Below, in pieces: positions 1 to 11,600 of a DNA stretch of 64,000 bases. Source of the stretch: Platerodrilus igneus (lineage: Eukaryota > Arthropoda > Insecta > Coleoptera > Lycidae); assembly GCA_036346225.1 (NCBI GenBank), contig JARFIW010000831.1, positions 1,736,001 through 1,800,000 of the forward strand. The letters are read 5' to 3'. Position numbers and translations under genes: made by a program. Under the pieces are notes generated by a model that saw only the letters and a list, made by a program, of their open reading frames with translations, ran no database searches and was not told the DNA's origin. The stretch's first letter is position 1. The number at the start of each line of letters is the position of its first letter.

Positions 1-1271
1 TTTTCTAAATGAAATAGTCTGTACCTTGTTTTAGATGTCCACTGGTTTGCTACATATTCTGATAAGGTAAAATTACTTCCTAAATGCTCCGACCTAGAAA
101 CTCGTCAAAATAAGGTATTGTACTATTTGATAAGTGATTCGAGTTTCTAATCACCTCTCGGCATTTTATGATAACGCGAGGTTTGAACGTTGAGTTCTGC
201 TTTCAAAAACGAATTGAATCTGATGCTGCAGCTCGTGCTTGGTAGTATTTTCGATTTACTCGTTCTGGTACTTCAAGAGCGATGCACTTCTTTTTTTGTT
301 GACAAGTGGCGGATATCTTGTATCGGTAATTCTCCCGCGCTTACTCATACTAATAAAAGTATCTTTTAGCTCCTAAGTGGGGGCCAAATTGTTTAGGCCT
401 GATTGTTCGTTGTCACGGGCCAACTGGTGCTTTTTACTCGTAGATCGCTATAGCCGTTATAGTAATTGGATCCGACTACCGTGGCGATTCTGTGCTGAGT
501 CACGTCCGCTGGCGTATAAAATAAGGAGCCAGACACGTGCAGGTATATGACTTGTTTGCTTTGTATGTACATCAAGAGATCACCCTTTATCGGCGTGTGA
601 TGTGGTGATGTCCAATAAACTTGGAAACATAGAACGATTGTTGGTTGCTATGCATAAATATTAGAATCGTCCTACAGGTACGATGTGTAATTTTGAAACG
701 AAAACGTTTGTCTAAAGAAACTCACAAGTTTTATGATTAGTTTTACTGATTAGTTTTTTTTTGTTTTTGTCAAATAGGAGATGCGCACTTTGTATCCAAA
801 CTAATAATTTTTCCATATAGTATATTTGTGGGTGGTTAAATAGCAACCCTCAATTCATTTCTTTTGCTGGTTTGTATCGAATTAATTTTTTTGTATATCG
901 TTGTTAGTTTTGGGTGTAAATTTTTCTGTATTCATATACATGGGAGACGTTACTATCTAAATTAGTAGTGAGCAATTTTAGGAAGGTATTAAATAATGTT
1001 GCCGTCATACCCTTCATTTTATACTATAGAAATTCTTTTGAAGGGTATGACAAAGGCAAGGGGTGGTGTTTTTTAAGTGGGTTTCCTTTCTTTATGTAAC
1101 ATGTTGCCTAATTAGACGTTTCTCTGTTATAGGGTTCTACTGTTCTAAATTAATGTGTGCTTTTATTTCAGGGCTATCCTTTACTTTTACATTGATAATG
1201 CCCCGCCCACTCGCCGACTGAGCCTGGTCATTCTTGTTTTTATATTTCAGGCTACGTCGAGGTACGTAGCA
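1..1271 (-). mobile_element. Long LTR (TGYTACGT family), partial copy, reverse orientation
   Basis: Read on the minus strand from 1271 it starts TGCTACGTACC and reaches a GC-rich module at 1201-1233. The same start and module occur in plus orientation at 34715 and 18772, each bounded by TG...CA ends and a 4-bp target duplication. The other end of this copy is not visible, so it probably lies before base 1. The bases after it (AGTG, 1272-1275) should be the target duplication, but this cannot be tested here. Module sharing is seen directly; the LTR label is inference from the two bounded copies. Confidence 0.6.
999..1059. repeat. Perfect 13-bp inverted repeat (hairpin) inside the LTR
   Basis: GTCATACCCTTCA (1004-1016) is the exact reverse complement of TGAAGGGTATGAC (1039-1051), with a 22-base loop. 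TTGCC (999-1003) and GGCAA just outside the right arm extend the pairing after a small bulge. It could form a stem-loop in RNA or DNA; no function can be assigned. Confidence 0.75.
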
Positions 1272-3252
1272 AGTGGTAGTAGGTTAGTTAAACCCTGAAT
1301 TGTTGCACTGAAATACCAAAAAATATTAGTCTGATAAGTTATTAACCTATACAACCATTGAAACTCTGAGATCGAGCATCTATCTGGCCAGCAAGCAAGA
1401 AGATCTGGCCTTACGACATTTCCACTAAAATTTTTGACTACTCCTTCAACACATCACGTGGAAATGCCCAGATTAGGCGGTTCATACGAGACCGACGACC
1501 CCAAATAAACGCATTCGGGCCGCAGGTGCAATTTACACGACTCTAAACGACATATGTTTTTACTAGCAACCTGGATTAACTCAGCAAATTTCGTTTGAAA
1601 GTTTGTAAGATTATTACATAACACTTGATATTTGTAAAGTGTATTTTATTTATAAGTACAAGGACGCAAATTCTACAATTTTAGATTATAAAACTTGCTT
1701 TTCTAAATTAAATACTGAATGATGCTAAATTACATATCTTAAAATTTTATTTATGTTTCAATACTTTTATTTTCATTGTTTGCTGTATGATTGTTCTAAT
1801 GAAAATTAGTCGTTGTTTAAATTATTGATCTTCAGTTTATGATTGATCTTTTCAATTGTGTTTTCTCTATATTCAGTGTCTGAATGTTTAAATGACCCTG
1901 CCAATCAATTTACCACTGACTCTTTTTTGTCTAAAGTATGCTGTGTAAGGTAACTAAGTGTTATGTATTTTAATATATTTATAAAATATTTTAGCAAAAT
2001 AAATATTCTTCTCCGACTAAATATTGTTCTTATTCACTAAATTAACGATCTCAGCTGGGTTCAAAATTTTATCATCAACTGACTATGAATTAACTTCCCT
2101 TTATAAAATTGTATAAAATAGATCGCTTCAATATTTTTTTTTCAAATTATACTCAAATAAAGAAATAGTTCAAAACTTACGGTTTGAATCTTCGATGTTT
2201 CAGTGTTATGATGGTTCCTATTCACCGTTATATTAATTCTCAAAATAGCAGTTTATGTCTTCCTAAAAATTTCAATATGAATTAGTAATAATTAAATACC
2301 TTTTAAAACTTCCACTTCAAAATATCTCTCAATTTTTGAGAATATTTGACAGATTAGATATTTTATAATTAAATAAATGGAAGTTCTATATTTTTGTGAT
2401 AGAATTTATTTCGTCTCTTTCCAATTTTTAGATCTGTATAATGATAAAATTATATAGAATAATTACTGTGCTAATTAGTTGTTATATTCTATTACAATAA
2501 ATAATAAATTTAAACTACCCTGCATAATTTTGTAGATTTTTACTTCTTCTTACTTCAGAAATATTTTTAGGTCCTTTTACTTCTTTGAAATTTTTGATAC
2601 TGTAGACGTAGAATTTAGGTTCTTCTAAAACTTATTTCCATTCCAATTTTGTTTTTCTTGACATATATTGACAGTCTCTTTTAAAATATTCACAAAATTG
2701 ATCTCTGTTTTTTATCAAATATAGTTTTGACACTTATTTTCTGTAATGCCTTGTAAAATGGTTTTAATGACACAAGACTTAACGTTTTTAATTGATTCTT
2801 ATTTTCCTTTTTTTTGATAATGACATTAACTTCAAAAAAACAGACTTCTAAATACAAATGAACTTTCTTCTTTTAATATAAATTAATTTAATCTAATTCG
2901 ATAATTAACTATTCTTTATAACTCAATATTGTTTATGCCAATTTAAATCAGCATTATAATATACTTCTCTAATAATAATAATATTTTAAAAAACTTTTAA
3001 TTGCGACTATTCGCGTCAAACACTTATTGAAAAATTGCCTCTTCCTCCTTTATTTATTTCCTAGGTAATCTTTCCTAGCTATTTCTATATTTTATTTTTA
3101 TATTTTTCCTACCTACTATTTTCTATATTATAATCTATCCTAAATTCTAACCTTATTGGAACGAGCCCAATCTTCTTCCAGAATACAGTTTCTTAACTCC
3201 AAAATTTCACCACATAAGATATCGACAGGACTATTATTTTTTATTACCTTTC
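1272..3252 (+). repeat. Diverged dispersed repeat, copy A, split by a solo LTR
   Basis: Bases 1272-1954 align in the same orientation with 5584-6210 over almost the whole length, with many substitutions and a few indels. The match stops at 1955-1958 (TAAG) and resumes after 3218, where the segment around 3219-3250 matches 6213-6250. The gap is exactly the solo LTR described separately. I do not recognise the family. One short frame near its centre (about 1523-1600) keeps the same reading in both copies up to its stop codon, which may be chance. Confidence 0.7.
1959..3214. mobile_element. Solo LTR, 4-bp target duplication TAAG
   Basis: The segment begins TGTTATG and ends CACCACA, with the TG...CA termini of LTRs. 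It is flanked by TAAG at 1955-1958 and at 3215-3218. Copy B of the surrounding repeat (5584-6250) lacks this segment and has a single continuous sequence at the site, which shows it is an insertion. At 1256 bp with no coding sequence it fits a solo LTR left by recombination, perhaps from a Gypsy-type element (4-5 bp duplications are usual there). It does not resemble the TGYTACGT LTRs elsewhere in the window. Confidence 0.75.
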
Positions 3253-5583
3253 AGTTGGTACGTACCTAGACGTATACGAAAGGGACGTCATAATTCATAA
3301 GGTTAAGGCACGCCGAAACAAACATAAAGAAAGACCAGACTAACTACAAACGCGGAGAATGGGGAGGATTCATATATACAAGAAAAATACATTGCCATCG
3401 ATTTTTCTATTTACAGCAACAATAAAAATTTCTATCTAAAACAAGCAGAAAAAAACTAAATAAAATGTTAAAACACATTTACGACACATTTAAAAACCTA
3501 TATTCTAAACTATTTTGTCAAGCTTTAAAACCTAAAGATAAATAACGAACTTTTTAAAAATATTTGAAGGTAATGACATCCCTTTGACAATATTTAAATA
3601 AATTAATAAAATAAAATACACTAGTAAAATACAACACTCAAATATAACAGTTGTAATTTAAATGACATTATTTAAATTAGATAAAAGTATTACTTTGATA
3701 CTACATGTTTGATAACGGAACCTGTACATTTATATTAATACGAACACACAGTGGCTAAAAGTACAAACTATTGTATTAAATTATGATACACTCTACAAAG
3801 ACTTTTAGTGTGTGTTTTATCATTTATAGTAATAGGGTTTTTGCTACATGAAACATTTCAGGTAGTTCTCATTTATTTTTTCTATCTTTAAAATTTTTGT
3901 TGAATTATATTTCTCATGTTTGCCAATGCTGTTTTGTTTGTTTTATCATATTTGTTGTCGTTATGACATTCTTTAAATAATGACTACTATGTTCGACATG
4001 AACGCCATTACTATTACGCGACATTTGATAAATTGCAGCGCCGTTATTTTTTAGATTCTTATCTTTCATTTTAGTGAATAGTTTTTTAGTTAAGTGTGTC
4101 CTTTATGTGCTATATTTAGATTGTGTTCATCAATAAATTCTTGTAATTTGTTGGATAATCCTTGAACGTACGGTGACAATATATTTTATGTTTATATTGT
4201 AACGAAATTTCTTCTGATCTGTAGCCTCACGTTAGCGGCGGCAGTGTAATGTTTTTATATTGCATTTTCGCATGCCCCACGTTGTTGGTACTACGTGTAA
4301 TATATGACGGCAGCCCACGGTGAAGTTAGTTGGTAAATGGCTTAAAGAAAAAGGAAACTCCTATTTAGTAAAACGGTTAACTTTAAACATTAATTCATTG
4401 CTCTGACGCGGTTGTGGGCCGATTTTGTTTCGTCACTCAAACACTAAAAGGGAAGGCGCCCCGGTTTTTACGCTATAGCAACACGAAAGCAAAAATCTTG
4501 GGGAACGCGCAGAAACCACTCGACACTTAAATGAATCTCTACGATAAAACAGACTGTATTACTACCCCTTTATACTACCTCCGTGGAAAGAAAATATATA
4601 ATTAATTGAACGAGGGCACCGTCTGTGGTTCTCCACCTAGGCACAAATAAATACAAAATATCACTTTACTGTAACATAAATGATCCACCAGTCCTCGTAT
4701 TTTAAAATATTAACTTTAGAGTCTTAGACCAATCTGAAATAAGCAACTCTTTTTAAATAAATATTTAACTCTATTAGTAAATTTCAATAATTATCGTATT
4801 TACAAAAAAGCGATAACTGTCTAATACAAAGGAGCATAATCAGTTTAGCAACACAAAGCAATTTCGGGCAAATATCTCCTATGAAGCTATTTAAAAATTA
4901 ACAATATATAAATAAATATAAAGTTCCAGTTCGTTATAAATTTCTGGTTTATAAATTTTCAAAAGTTAGCACTCAGTCAGTATTAACGAAACCTAATATT
5001 GCAAAATTGTTTTATTCTATTCAGATCTGATTGCCTTCCCATTTACTATTCTAACATGCTAAGAAACGTATTATAGTTCTAATCAAAAAAATTGAAGTAC
5101 TTAATATTAGGTTTTTGTTAATAAAAATTTTAATTCGGTGTTCACAATCACTCGAGAAATTTTATGTTTTTAGTTTACAACAAAATTGAAAAAAAAATGG
5201 TTCTTTTACTCAATAAAAATTGACTTACCACGTTAGAAAGAAGTTGCTCCTTACTAAAATGTTTAGCTCTAAGAAACGATATGTAACCTCATAATTTCCG
5301 ATAATATAAAAGAAAATAAATTGCTTACTTCTTTTTATACATTCAATATAGAGCGAAATCGCCCTACTCAAAAGTGGACAACTAGCTCCGGAATGGTAGA
5401 CCTTATAAACAATGCTAATCTCCAATTAGGTGTTTACTCTTCTAACGTTATCTTACGACAGCGTACTGTTATTTTCCATAGAATCCAAATATAATATCGC
5501 CTTAGTTACGACATTTTAATTCGCAAAATCTATAAATGTTATTTGTAGTTAATTCCAACGCAAGAAATTTAGTGACTACTATA
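3253..5583. other. AT-rich sequence without recognisable genes
   Basis: No reading frame with homology, RNA gene or repeat boundary is evident. A somewhat GC-richer stretch runs from about 4200 to 4620. It separates the two copies of the dispersed repeat. Confidence 0.5.
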
Positions 5584-6250
5584 AGTGGCAGAAGGTTAGT
5601 TAAACCTTGAATTATTGCACTGAAATACCAAAAAAATATTAGTCTGGTAAGTAATTAATCTACACTAACTATTGAAACTCTTAGATGAAGCATTTATCTA
5701 TTGGTCATCATGCAAGAAGGTCTGGCCTTACGACATTTCCACTAAAATTTTGTTCGTACGAGACCGACGACACCAAGAAAAGGCAGTCCGGTCGCAGATG
5801 TAATTTACACGACTCTAAACGACATATATTTTTGCTAGCAACCTGGATAAGCTCAGCAAATTTCGTTTGAAAGATTATAAGATTATTACATAACACTTGA
5901 TACTTGTAAAGTGTGTTTTATTTACAAGTACAAGGACGCAAATTCTACAATTTTAGATTACAAAACTTGTTATTCTAAATTAAATACCGGATTATGCTAA
6001 ATTACATATCTTAAAATTTTATTTATGTTACAATATCTACATTTCTGTTGTTTGTTGTATGATTGTCGTAATGAGAATTAATTTTCAGTTTGTGTTTGAT
6101 CTTTTCAATTGTGTTTTCTTTATATTCAGCGTCCGAAAATTTAAATGACTATGCCAGTCCAATTATTTATCACTGACCTTTCTTAGATTAAAGTATGCTG
6201 TGTAAGATTATTAAGGTATCAACCGGACCACTATTTTTTTATTACCATTC
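5584..6250 (+). repeat. Diverged dispersed repeat, copy B (uninterrupted)
   Basis: This is the empty-site counterpart of copy A at 1272-3252. It contains an open frame (5685-5870) whose last 27 or so codons are readable in copy A as well, with four base differences there, two of them silent. The frame shows no family I recognise, so I call the repeat and not a gene. Confidence 0.7.
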
Positions 6251-6689
6251 ATTTTTTAAACTATTTTTTGGTGGTGACATGCTACATCTAAGAAATTAAT
6301 CTTATTGTCGTTCAACCCACATCGTAAACTGTAGTTTGTCATTTAAACTGTTGAGCGCATTAAAGATTTAGTCATATCTGTCTAAAGGCCTAGCACAAAT
6401 AGTCCTCATCATAGAAAGACTGAAATCGAAACTATTTATTACTTGTTCTTCAAACTCTTCCAATACCGGTTATGCGTTACTGCAGGTACGTGTGTTGTTC
6501 AATGCAACTCATCCCGAACGGAACCCATTATCTAAAGCATAGTAAGCAAAATAGAGTCCACATACTGTGATTTTGGACATGTTCATAATTCCGTAGATCT
6601 CATCATCTCAAAAGGTTCAGATTAATGTTTTATTGGTAGTGCAAAAAAACTATCTCAACACTACCGATTGGTTTCTACTGTTGGTATTA
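6251..6689. other. No recognisable feature; possible lost N-terminal part of the mariner remnant
   Basis: AT-rich sequence with no open frame of note. Because the downstream transposase remnant lacks its DNA-binding half, this stretch may hold that part in a form too decayed to read. Confidence 0.35.
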
Positions 6690-7235
6690 TAGCGTCGATA
6701 GTCTACAAATTTCTGAAGAAAGTAAAGTACAATTTTTATAAGGTATGCGTAATCCACGAACTGTCTGAAGATTATTTTGATAGGCGAAACCGGTTCAGCT
6801 AGCAAGTGTAATAGCTCTGAAATAATAATAATAATTTCGTGAAAACATTATTTTATTTAATTAGGTCAAGCTTATCGCTAACCGCTGTTATTGGACTGCC
6901 GAACATTCTCAATGATCACACTCAACATCTACTGCCAGCACATGTGTGATGCAACGTAGTCAACGAAAGAACTCTGGTTCCCTATTTCTTTAACGAAACT
7001 TAACCGGTACAAGATATTTGGATTTTCTTCTATACAACTCGACTCCAAGATTAATAGCTTTGTTTCAAATCTAGAGGAACCACACCTTCCAAAATGCAAT
7101 CTTTTTAAGAAAATGTGCACCTCGTCATTACGCGGTCCCTATATGTTCGTATTTACGTAAGGCGTTCCCGAGTCATTGGCTAGAACGAAGAGGGCTGATT
7201 GAGTAAGCAGACAGATCGTCTGTATTAGAAATGTT
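6690..7235 (+). pseudogene. Decayed mariner/DUF4817-type transposase, catalytic half
   Basis: In shifting plus-strand frames the sequence spells patches typical of the IS630-Tc1-mariner transposases that carry an N-terminal DUF4817 helix-turn-helix. They are VIHELSEDYFDRR near 6750, VPYFFNET near 6980, APRHYA near 7115 and AFPSHWLERRGLIE near 7160-7200, followed by a stop where relatives have tryptophan. In active relatives the APRHYA patch reads HDGAPPHY, so the second catalytic acidic residue lies at a damaged spot. Several stops and frame changes separate the patches. The patches come from direct translation; the family is recognised from general knowledge. It is older and more damaged than the related copy at 27-28 kb. 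Confidence 0.6.
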
Positions 7236-7633
7236 ACTATTATCTAGTTGCAATGCATGTAAATGTCAGTTTTACAATTGTCAATAAATTTAATATAAAA
7301 GGCAACAAGTCAGCTAATGTATAAATTGAAAAGGAAATGAAATTTATATTAGGTCCTTGGAGAATTTCATTAGCGTTACCTACCAATCATTTACAAACAG
7401 TCAGGTTCGATGCCACTGGATTACTGTTTATGGCGATACTGAAAAATAAATTGTACGCTAGAAAGCTGAAGAAATTAGAAGAATTCGTTACCTGCTAAAG
7501 TGATCATGTTCAATCAAAAATTATTTATGGTATTTGTTGGCTACTATCAGGCAGTCAAGTATGCACAGTTTACTTTACCGTTAAATTTAGCATTATACAA
7601 TGTCAAAATGGTTTCTCTTAATTTTTGATGGTA
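7236..7633. other. No recognisable feature
   Basis: AT-rich sequence between the mariner remnant and the first SINE; nothing supported. Confidence 0.5.
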
Positions 7634-7926
7634 GGCGGCTCCGTGGCTCGGTTGGTTAGGTATGACTACTAAGCCCAAGGTCTCGGGTTCGAATCTCGAC
7701 ATGGACCGCTTAAAAATATATTAAGCGTGCATTTTTCACAAAAATACGCCCTCGTTCGGATGAGAGGTAAAATGTAGATCCCTGCGCGAGTGTTGTCACG
7801 TACAATGAAGATCCCTACCTTGCTTAAAACAGCATAGGTTCGTCAAAATTCAACATTTCCAGCTAAAAAAACGCGCTTACTGACCAATCTAGTACCTTCG
7901 GATGGAGCAATGGAAAATCAAATGTA
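7634..7926 (+). mobile_element. tRNA-derived SINE, copy 1 (full length)
   Basis: The head GGCGGCTCCGTGGCTCGG carries an A-box-like motif, followed 30-40 bases on by the B box GGTTCGAATC (about 7686). This is a tRNA-like RNA polymerase III promoter. A unique body follows with two recurring blocks, one around GTTCGGATGAGAGGTAAAATG and one around GATCCCTACCTTGC, and the copy ends near GGAAAATCA. Seven other copies in the window share head and body. It is the first of three in tandem. Confidence 0.85.
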
Positions 7927-7944
7927 GTGATATGTCCTACACAT

Positions 7945-8238
7945 GCGCTTCCGTAGATAAGACGGTTTAGGAATGACTGCTGATCCCAAGGTCCCGGATT
8001 CAATTCCCGACACGGACCGCTGGAAACATGTTAGGCGAAAATTTTTCACAAAAATACGCCTTTGTGCGAATAAGATGTAAAATGTAGGTCCCGTATGAAA
8101 GTGTTGTCACGCACGTTAAAGATTCCTACCATGCTGGAATTGCAAGGGTTCGGCAACATTCAAGGCTTTCAGAGAAAATAAAAATCGCTGCCTGTCCAAT
8201 GCAGTACCTTTGGGTGGAACATTAGAAAGTCAAATCTA
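7945..8238 (+). mobile_element. tRNA-derived SINE, copy 2
   Basis: This is a diverged copy in the same orientation as copy 1, about 20 bases after it. The B box is altered to GGATTCAATTC. The body blocks ATAAGATGTAAAATG and TTCCTACCATGC are still alignable. Confidence 0.8.
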
Positions 8239-8255
8239 GGAACTTATCGTCTCTT

Positions 8256-8471
8256 AGGTGACTCCGCAGATCAGACAGCTGACCGCAATGTTCCGGGTTT
8301 GATTTACATCGCGGACCGCTTGAAAAATGTTATGCGAGCATTTTTTACAAAAATACGCCCTCGTTCGTATGAGAGGTAAAATACAGGTCCAGTCTGTAAG
8401 TGTTATCATGCACGTTAAAGATCCCTACCTTGCTTGGAATAGCAAGGGTTCGACAAAATTCGAAATTTTGT
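8256..8471 (+). mobile_element. tRNA-derived SINE, copy 3 (3'-truncated)
   Basis: This third tandem copy has lost part of its head between the A and B boxes. Body blocks match through CTTGGAATAGCAAGGGTTCG, and similarity stops near 8471, before the usual 3' end. Confidence 0.75.
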
Positions 8472-9905
8472 AACAGCCTTATTTTGTATGGTAGTGGTTT
8501 GACAGTGTATTAAGGCCTCAGCTCACTGTCGAATAAAGGAAAGTTCCTCAGTAATCAAGGCGCATACTGTCTTACTTCGATTAAGCAAAGGAGGACTCTG
8601 TTATCGCAACAATAAAGGTCGCCGTAATTAGTATGAATTTGACAGTCCATACTAAAACCTCTCGCGCGCTGGTTTAGCAGCTTCGTTAAGATCGGATACT
8701 ACCCCTATGTCCTTCCATTTAACCTTCCTTTGAACTTCTGTCTAAACAGGTGCGTTATAGTGTTGTGATAGTTTTACAAGCGGTAAGTTTGTCACCACAT
8801 TTATTATTTCTCACATACAATTTTATTTTATTGTTGCAAACTGCGTCTCTCGTTCAGCTAAGGCTTGATCACAGTGATTTTCGATTAATTTCCAATTAGG
8901 ATACTTACAAATATGGATTAAGGTTATTAAAGTATATTCCTTGTTTTGGATTACTATTTATTTTTCAGTGAAAACATATATTTAATAGTTGTGTCATTCT
9001 GGTATTTAAGTTACAGCAGCTACTTTCTTTACATTTGGAAATTAAGAGTCCGCACCCATAGTAATTTAGATTTTTATGTTTCTTGAATATTTTAAGTCAT
9101 AGATATTTTCAAGTTATTTTGTTATAGTAATTATCATTTAGTGATTGTAAAACACATGCACATTTTCAGTGAATACAAATTTTTAAAACATACAAACAGT
9201 GGTGGCACTGTTTCTGCTAAGTACATTTTATTTTATTGAAGGATTAAATTTTAAAATCATTTAATTTGAATTTCAGTAAGAGAAAATTTTTCTATGAGGG
9301 TGCAAATGGTCTTTATATTTTACATGTAATTATATTGGTACATAAATGTGTTTAGATCATGGTATATTTTGTTGTAGGTGTTCCATGTTTTTGAACGTAT
9401 TCTTCAAAGTTGAGCATGTCATTAAAGTTATAAAAGTATTTTAAACAGCTTTTTGGAGGTCATTCTTCTTTATTTGGAAAGAAAAGCAGGAGCATGGGCT
9501 CATCTAGAGATGTAAATCTAATAATATGAATTGTAGTATAATAGATCCGACATTGGAAGTTCGGGATTTTAATATTTTAAGCCTTTTAAAACTTGATTTA
9601 ATGGTTATTTCGGGTTATTCACAGATTGCCAGATTTTTAGTACATCACGATGATTTTTTCACGACAAAAAATTGTAAGAATTTAAAATAGGTTTTACCGG
9701 TTTTTCAATTAAAGTTATGTACTTTAGGTACCCTTTTACTTCTCATTTTATTTTTATGTGTTTTGTTTACTTGGTATCTGTTGTTTGGATTTTAATAGTA
9801 GTTCCGAAATACTGGTTGTTGACGTGTTATACAGCTGTCTTCGTAGATAAATTTAGGAGGTCAGATGTAGTATCATTTACTTTTACAAGTATTGAATCCA
9901 TTTGG
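8472..9905. other. No recognisable feature
   Basis: About 1.4 kb of AT-rich sequence without supported genes, RNA genes or repeat edges. Confidence 0.5.
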
Positions 9906-10040
9906 ACTAGTGGTTCTCAAAGTGGTCCCTACATACCCCAAGGGATCCTAAGATTATTCAGGGGTCCTTGGAAAATTAAAATCGATTTGGGGGTTTCTGA
10001 ACAACGTCAGGGGATCCGCGAACAACGTCAGGGGATCCGC
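9906..10040 (+). repeat. hAT-like transposon end with a 21-bp tandem duplication
   Basis: TAGTGGTTCTCAAAGTGG (from 9908) resembles the common hAT terminal motif YAGNGGTTCTCAA, and the GGGGTCC-rich sequence after it is also typical of such ends. Bases 9999-10019 (GAACAACGTCAGGGGATCCGC) are repeated exactly at 10020-10040. The matching opposite end is not found in the window, so I cannot give a complete element. Confidence 0.4.
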
Positions 10041-10332
10041 GCAAAGTTTAATATAAAATAAAAAATTTATTTATTTATTACCGACGTTATTATTTTCAAA
10101 ATCAATTATTTGAATACAAGCGATAACAAGATTAGGGCCAAACGGCTTTGTCTTACATCTAACTTATAGCCTGCAGATATATTTTTATATACAATATTGT
10201 ATTAAATAGAAAAATCACAAGGTACGCATGCACAATACGCAAAGTATAATACACGCATAAACAAACTATACTACATAACACACACACGTTCACATTTGCG
10301 CATGCATTCGCATCAGGCAGAGACAGGGTAGA

Positions 10333-10631
10333 CCTTACATGTGATTTTTCCAATGCTCCACCCGAAGGTATTACATTGGCCAGGAAGCGAGTTTTTTTTA
10401 CCTGGTAAATTTGGAATTTTGCCGAACCCTTGCTGTTTCAAGCAAGGTAGGGATCTTTAACGTGCGTGACAACACCCACACACGGGACCTCCATTTTATC
10501 TTTCATCCGAACGAGGGTGTATTTTTGTGAAAAATGCTCGCCTAACATTTTTCAAGCGGACCGTGTCGGGATTCGAACCCAGGACCTTGGACGTAGTAAT
10601 CACACACATACCACTACGCCACGGAGCCGCC
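10333..10631 (-). mobile_element. tRNA-derived SINE, copy 4 (full length)
   Basis: On the minus strand the head GGCGGCTCCGTGGCGTAGTGG holds a good A box and GGTTCGAATCC (about 10572) a good B box. The body matches the other copies to the 3' end ATCACATGTAAGG. It is flanked by GACAGGGTAGACC at 10322-10334 and GACAGGGTAGATC at 10634-10646, which look like target duplications. Confidence 0.88.
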
Positions 10632-10649
10632 TTGACAGGGTAGATCGTT

Positions 10650-10949
10650 CATTTACATTTCCAATGCTCCACCCGAAAGTACTACATTGGCCAGGAGGCG
10701 AGTTTTTTGTTGCCTGGAAATTTAGAATTTTGCCGAACCCTTGCCGTTCCAGGCAAGGTAGGGATCTTTAACGTGCGTGACAACACTCACACACGGGACC
10801 TCCATTTAACCTCTCATCCGAACGAGGGCGTAATATTTGTGAAAAAATGCTCACCTGCCATTTTTCAAGCAGTCGGCCGTGTCAGGATTTGAACCCGGGA
10901 CCTTGGGATCCGTAGTCTTACGCTTACTACATTGATCCACGGCGACGCC
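10650..10949 (-). mobile_element. tRNA-derived SINE, copy 5 (full length)
   Basis: This is the tandem partner of copy 4. A third copy of the flanking motif, GACAGGGTAGACC, follows at 10951-10963, so the two SINEs are separated and bounded by three copies of one 13-bp sequence. Confidence 0.86.
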
Positions 10950-11073
10950 TGACAGGGTAGACCGTAGAGTTTTAGCAAATTCATGAACGGCTGTTAGTGT
11001 CCTTGGTCAAATAATCATACAAAAAATTACGGAATTTTGTTTTTGAGTGAGAGTGCTTTATATTTTGCGGAAT

Positions 11074-11600
11074 TTAGTTCCAGTGAAGCGAACCTGTGAC
11101 CAGGAATGGAGAGTGATACATTTGAGATTTGTGGATAGGAATGGATAGTACATCCACTTGCCTGGTATTGTAAGTCCTGCCTGAAAATAGGGAAAACTGC
11201 GATGGTAAATATGACGGCGACTGTTGTACCAGTAGTTTATAGATAAAAATAGCTAGGCGAAGTTTGCGTCTTTCATGAGGCTTAAGCCAATTTAATTGAT
11301 AGTAGAAAATACTAACTCTGGCGTAATATTTTAAATCAAAAATATAACGAATGCATGTATTTTGTACGCGCTGTAAACGCATACGAAGGTCTGAACATAA
11401 ATTTGTATAGATTAAGTCACAATAATCGAAATGGGGTAGTATAATAGCTTCAACTAGCATCTGTTGGAGTTTAAGTGGTAAAAAACGCTTTAGTCGCTTA
11501 GTGTGTGAAGAGTTAAAAAAACTTTTTTGCAAACTTCAGATATTTGAGCGCGCCAGGTTAAATTAGAATCTAAACAGAGAATTCTGTTTATTATTCTTTT
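11074..11600 (-). pseudogene. C-terminal end of a jockey/CR1-like LINE ORF2
   Basis: The 152-codon minus frame (11074-11532) reads through motifs characteristic of the region after the reverse transcriptase in jockey/CR1-type LINEs: IILPHFDYCDLIY, LQRVQNTCIRYIF and YQLNWLKPHERRKLRLA. Upstream, the expected motif LDSNLTWRAQISEVCKKVF is readable in another frame at about 11525-11580, so a frameshift lies at the T-rich stretch near 11520. The reverse transcriptase core itself is absent, which is a typical 5'-truncated copy. The clade beyond jockey/CR1-like is not assigned. Confidence 0.75.
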
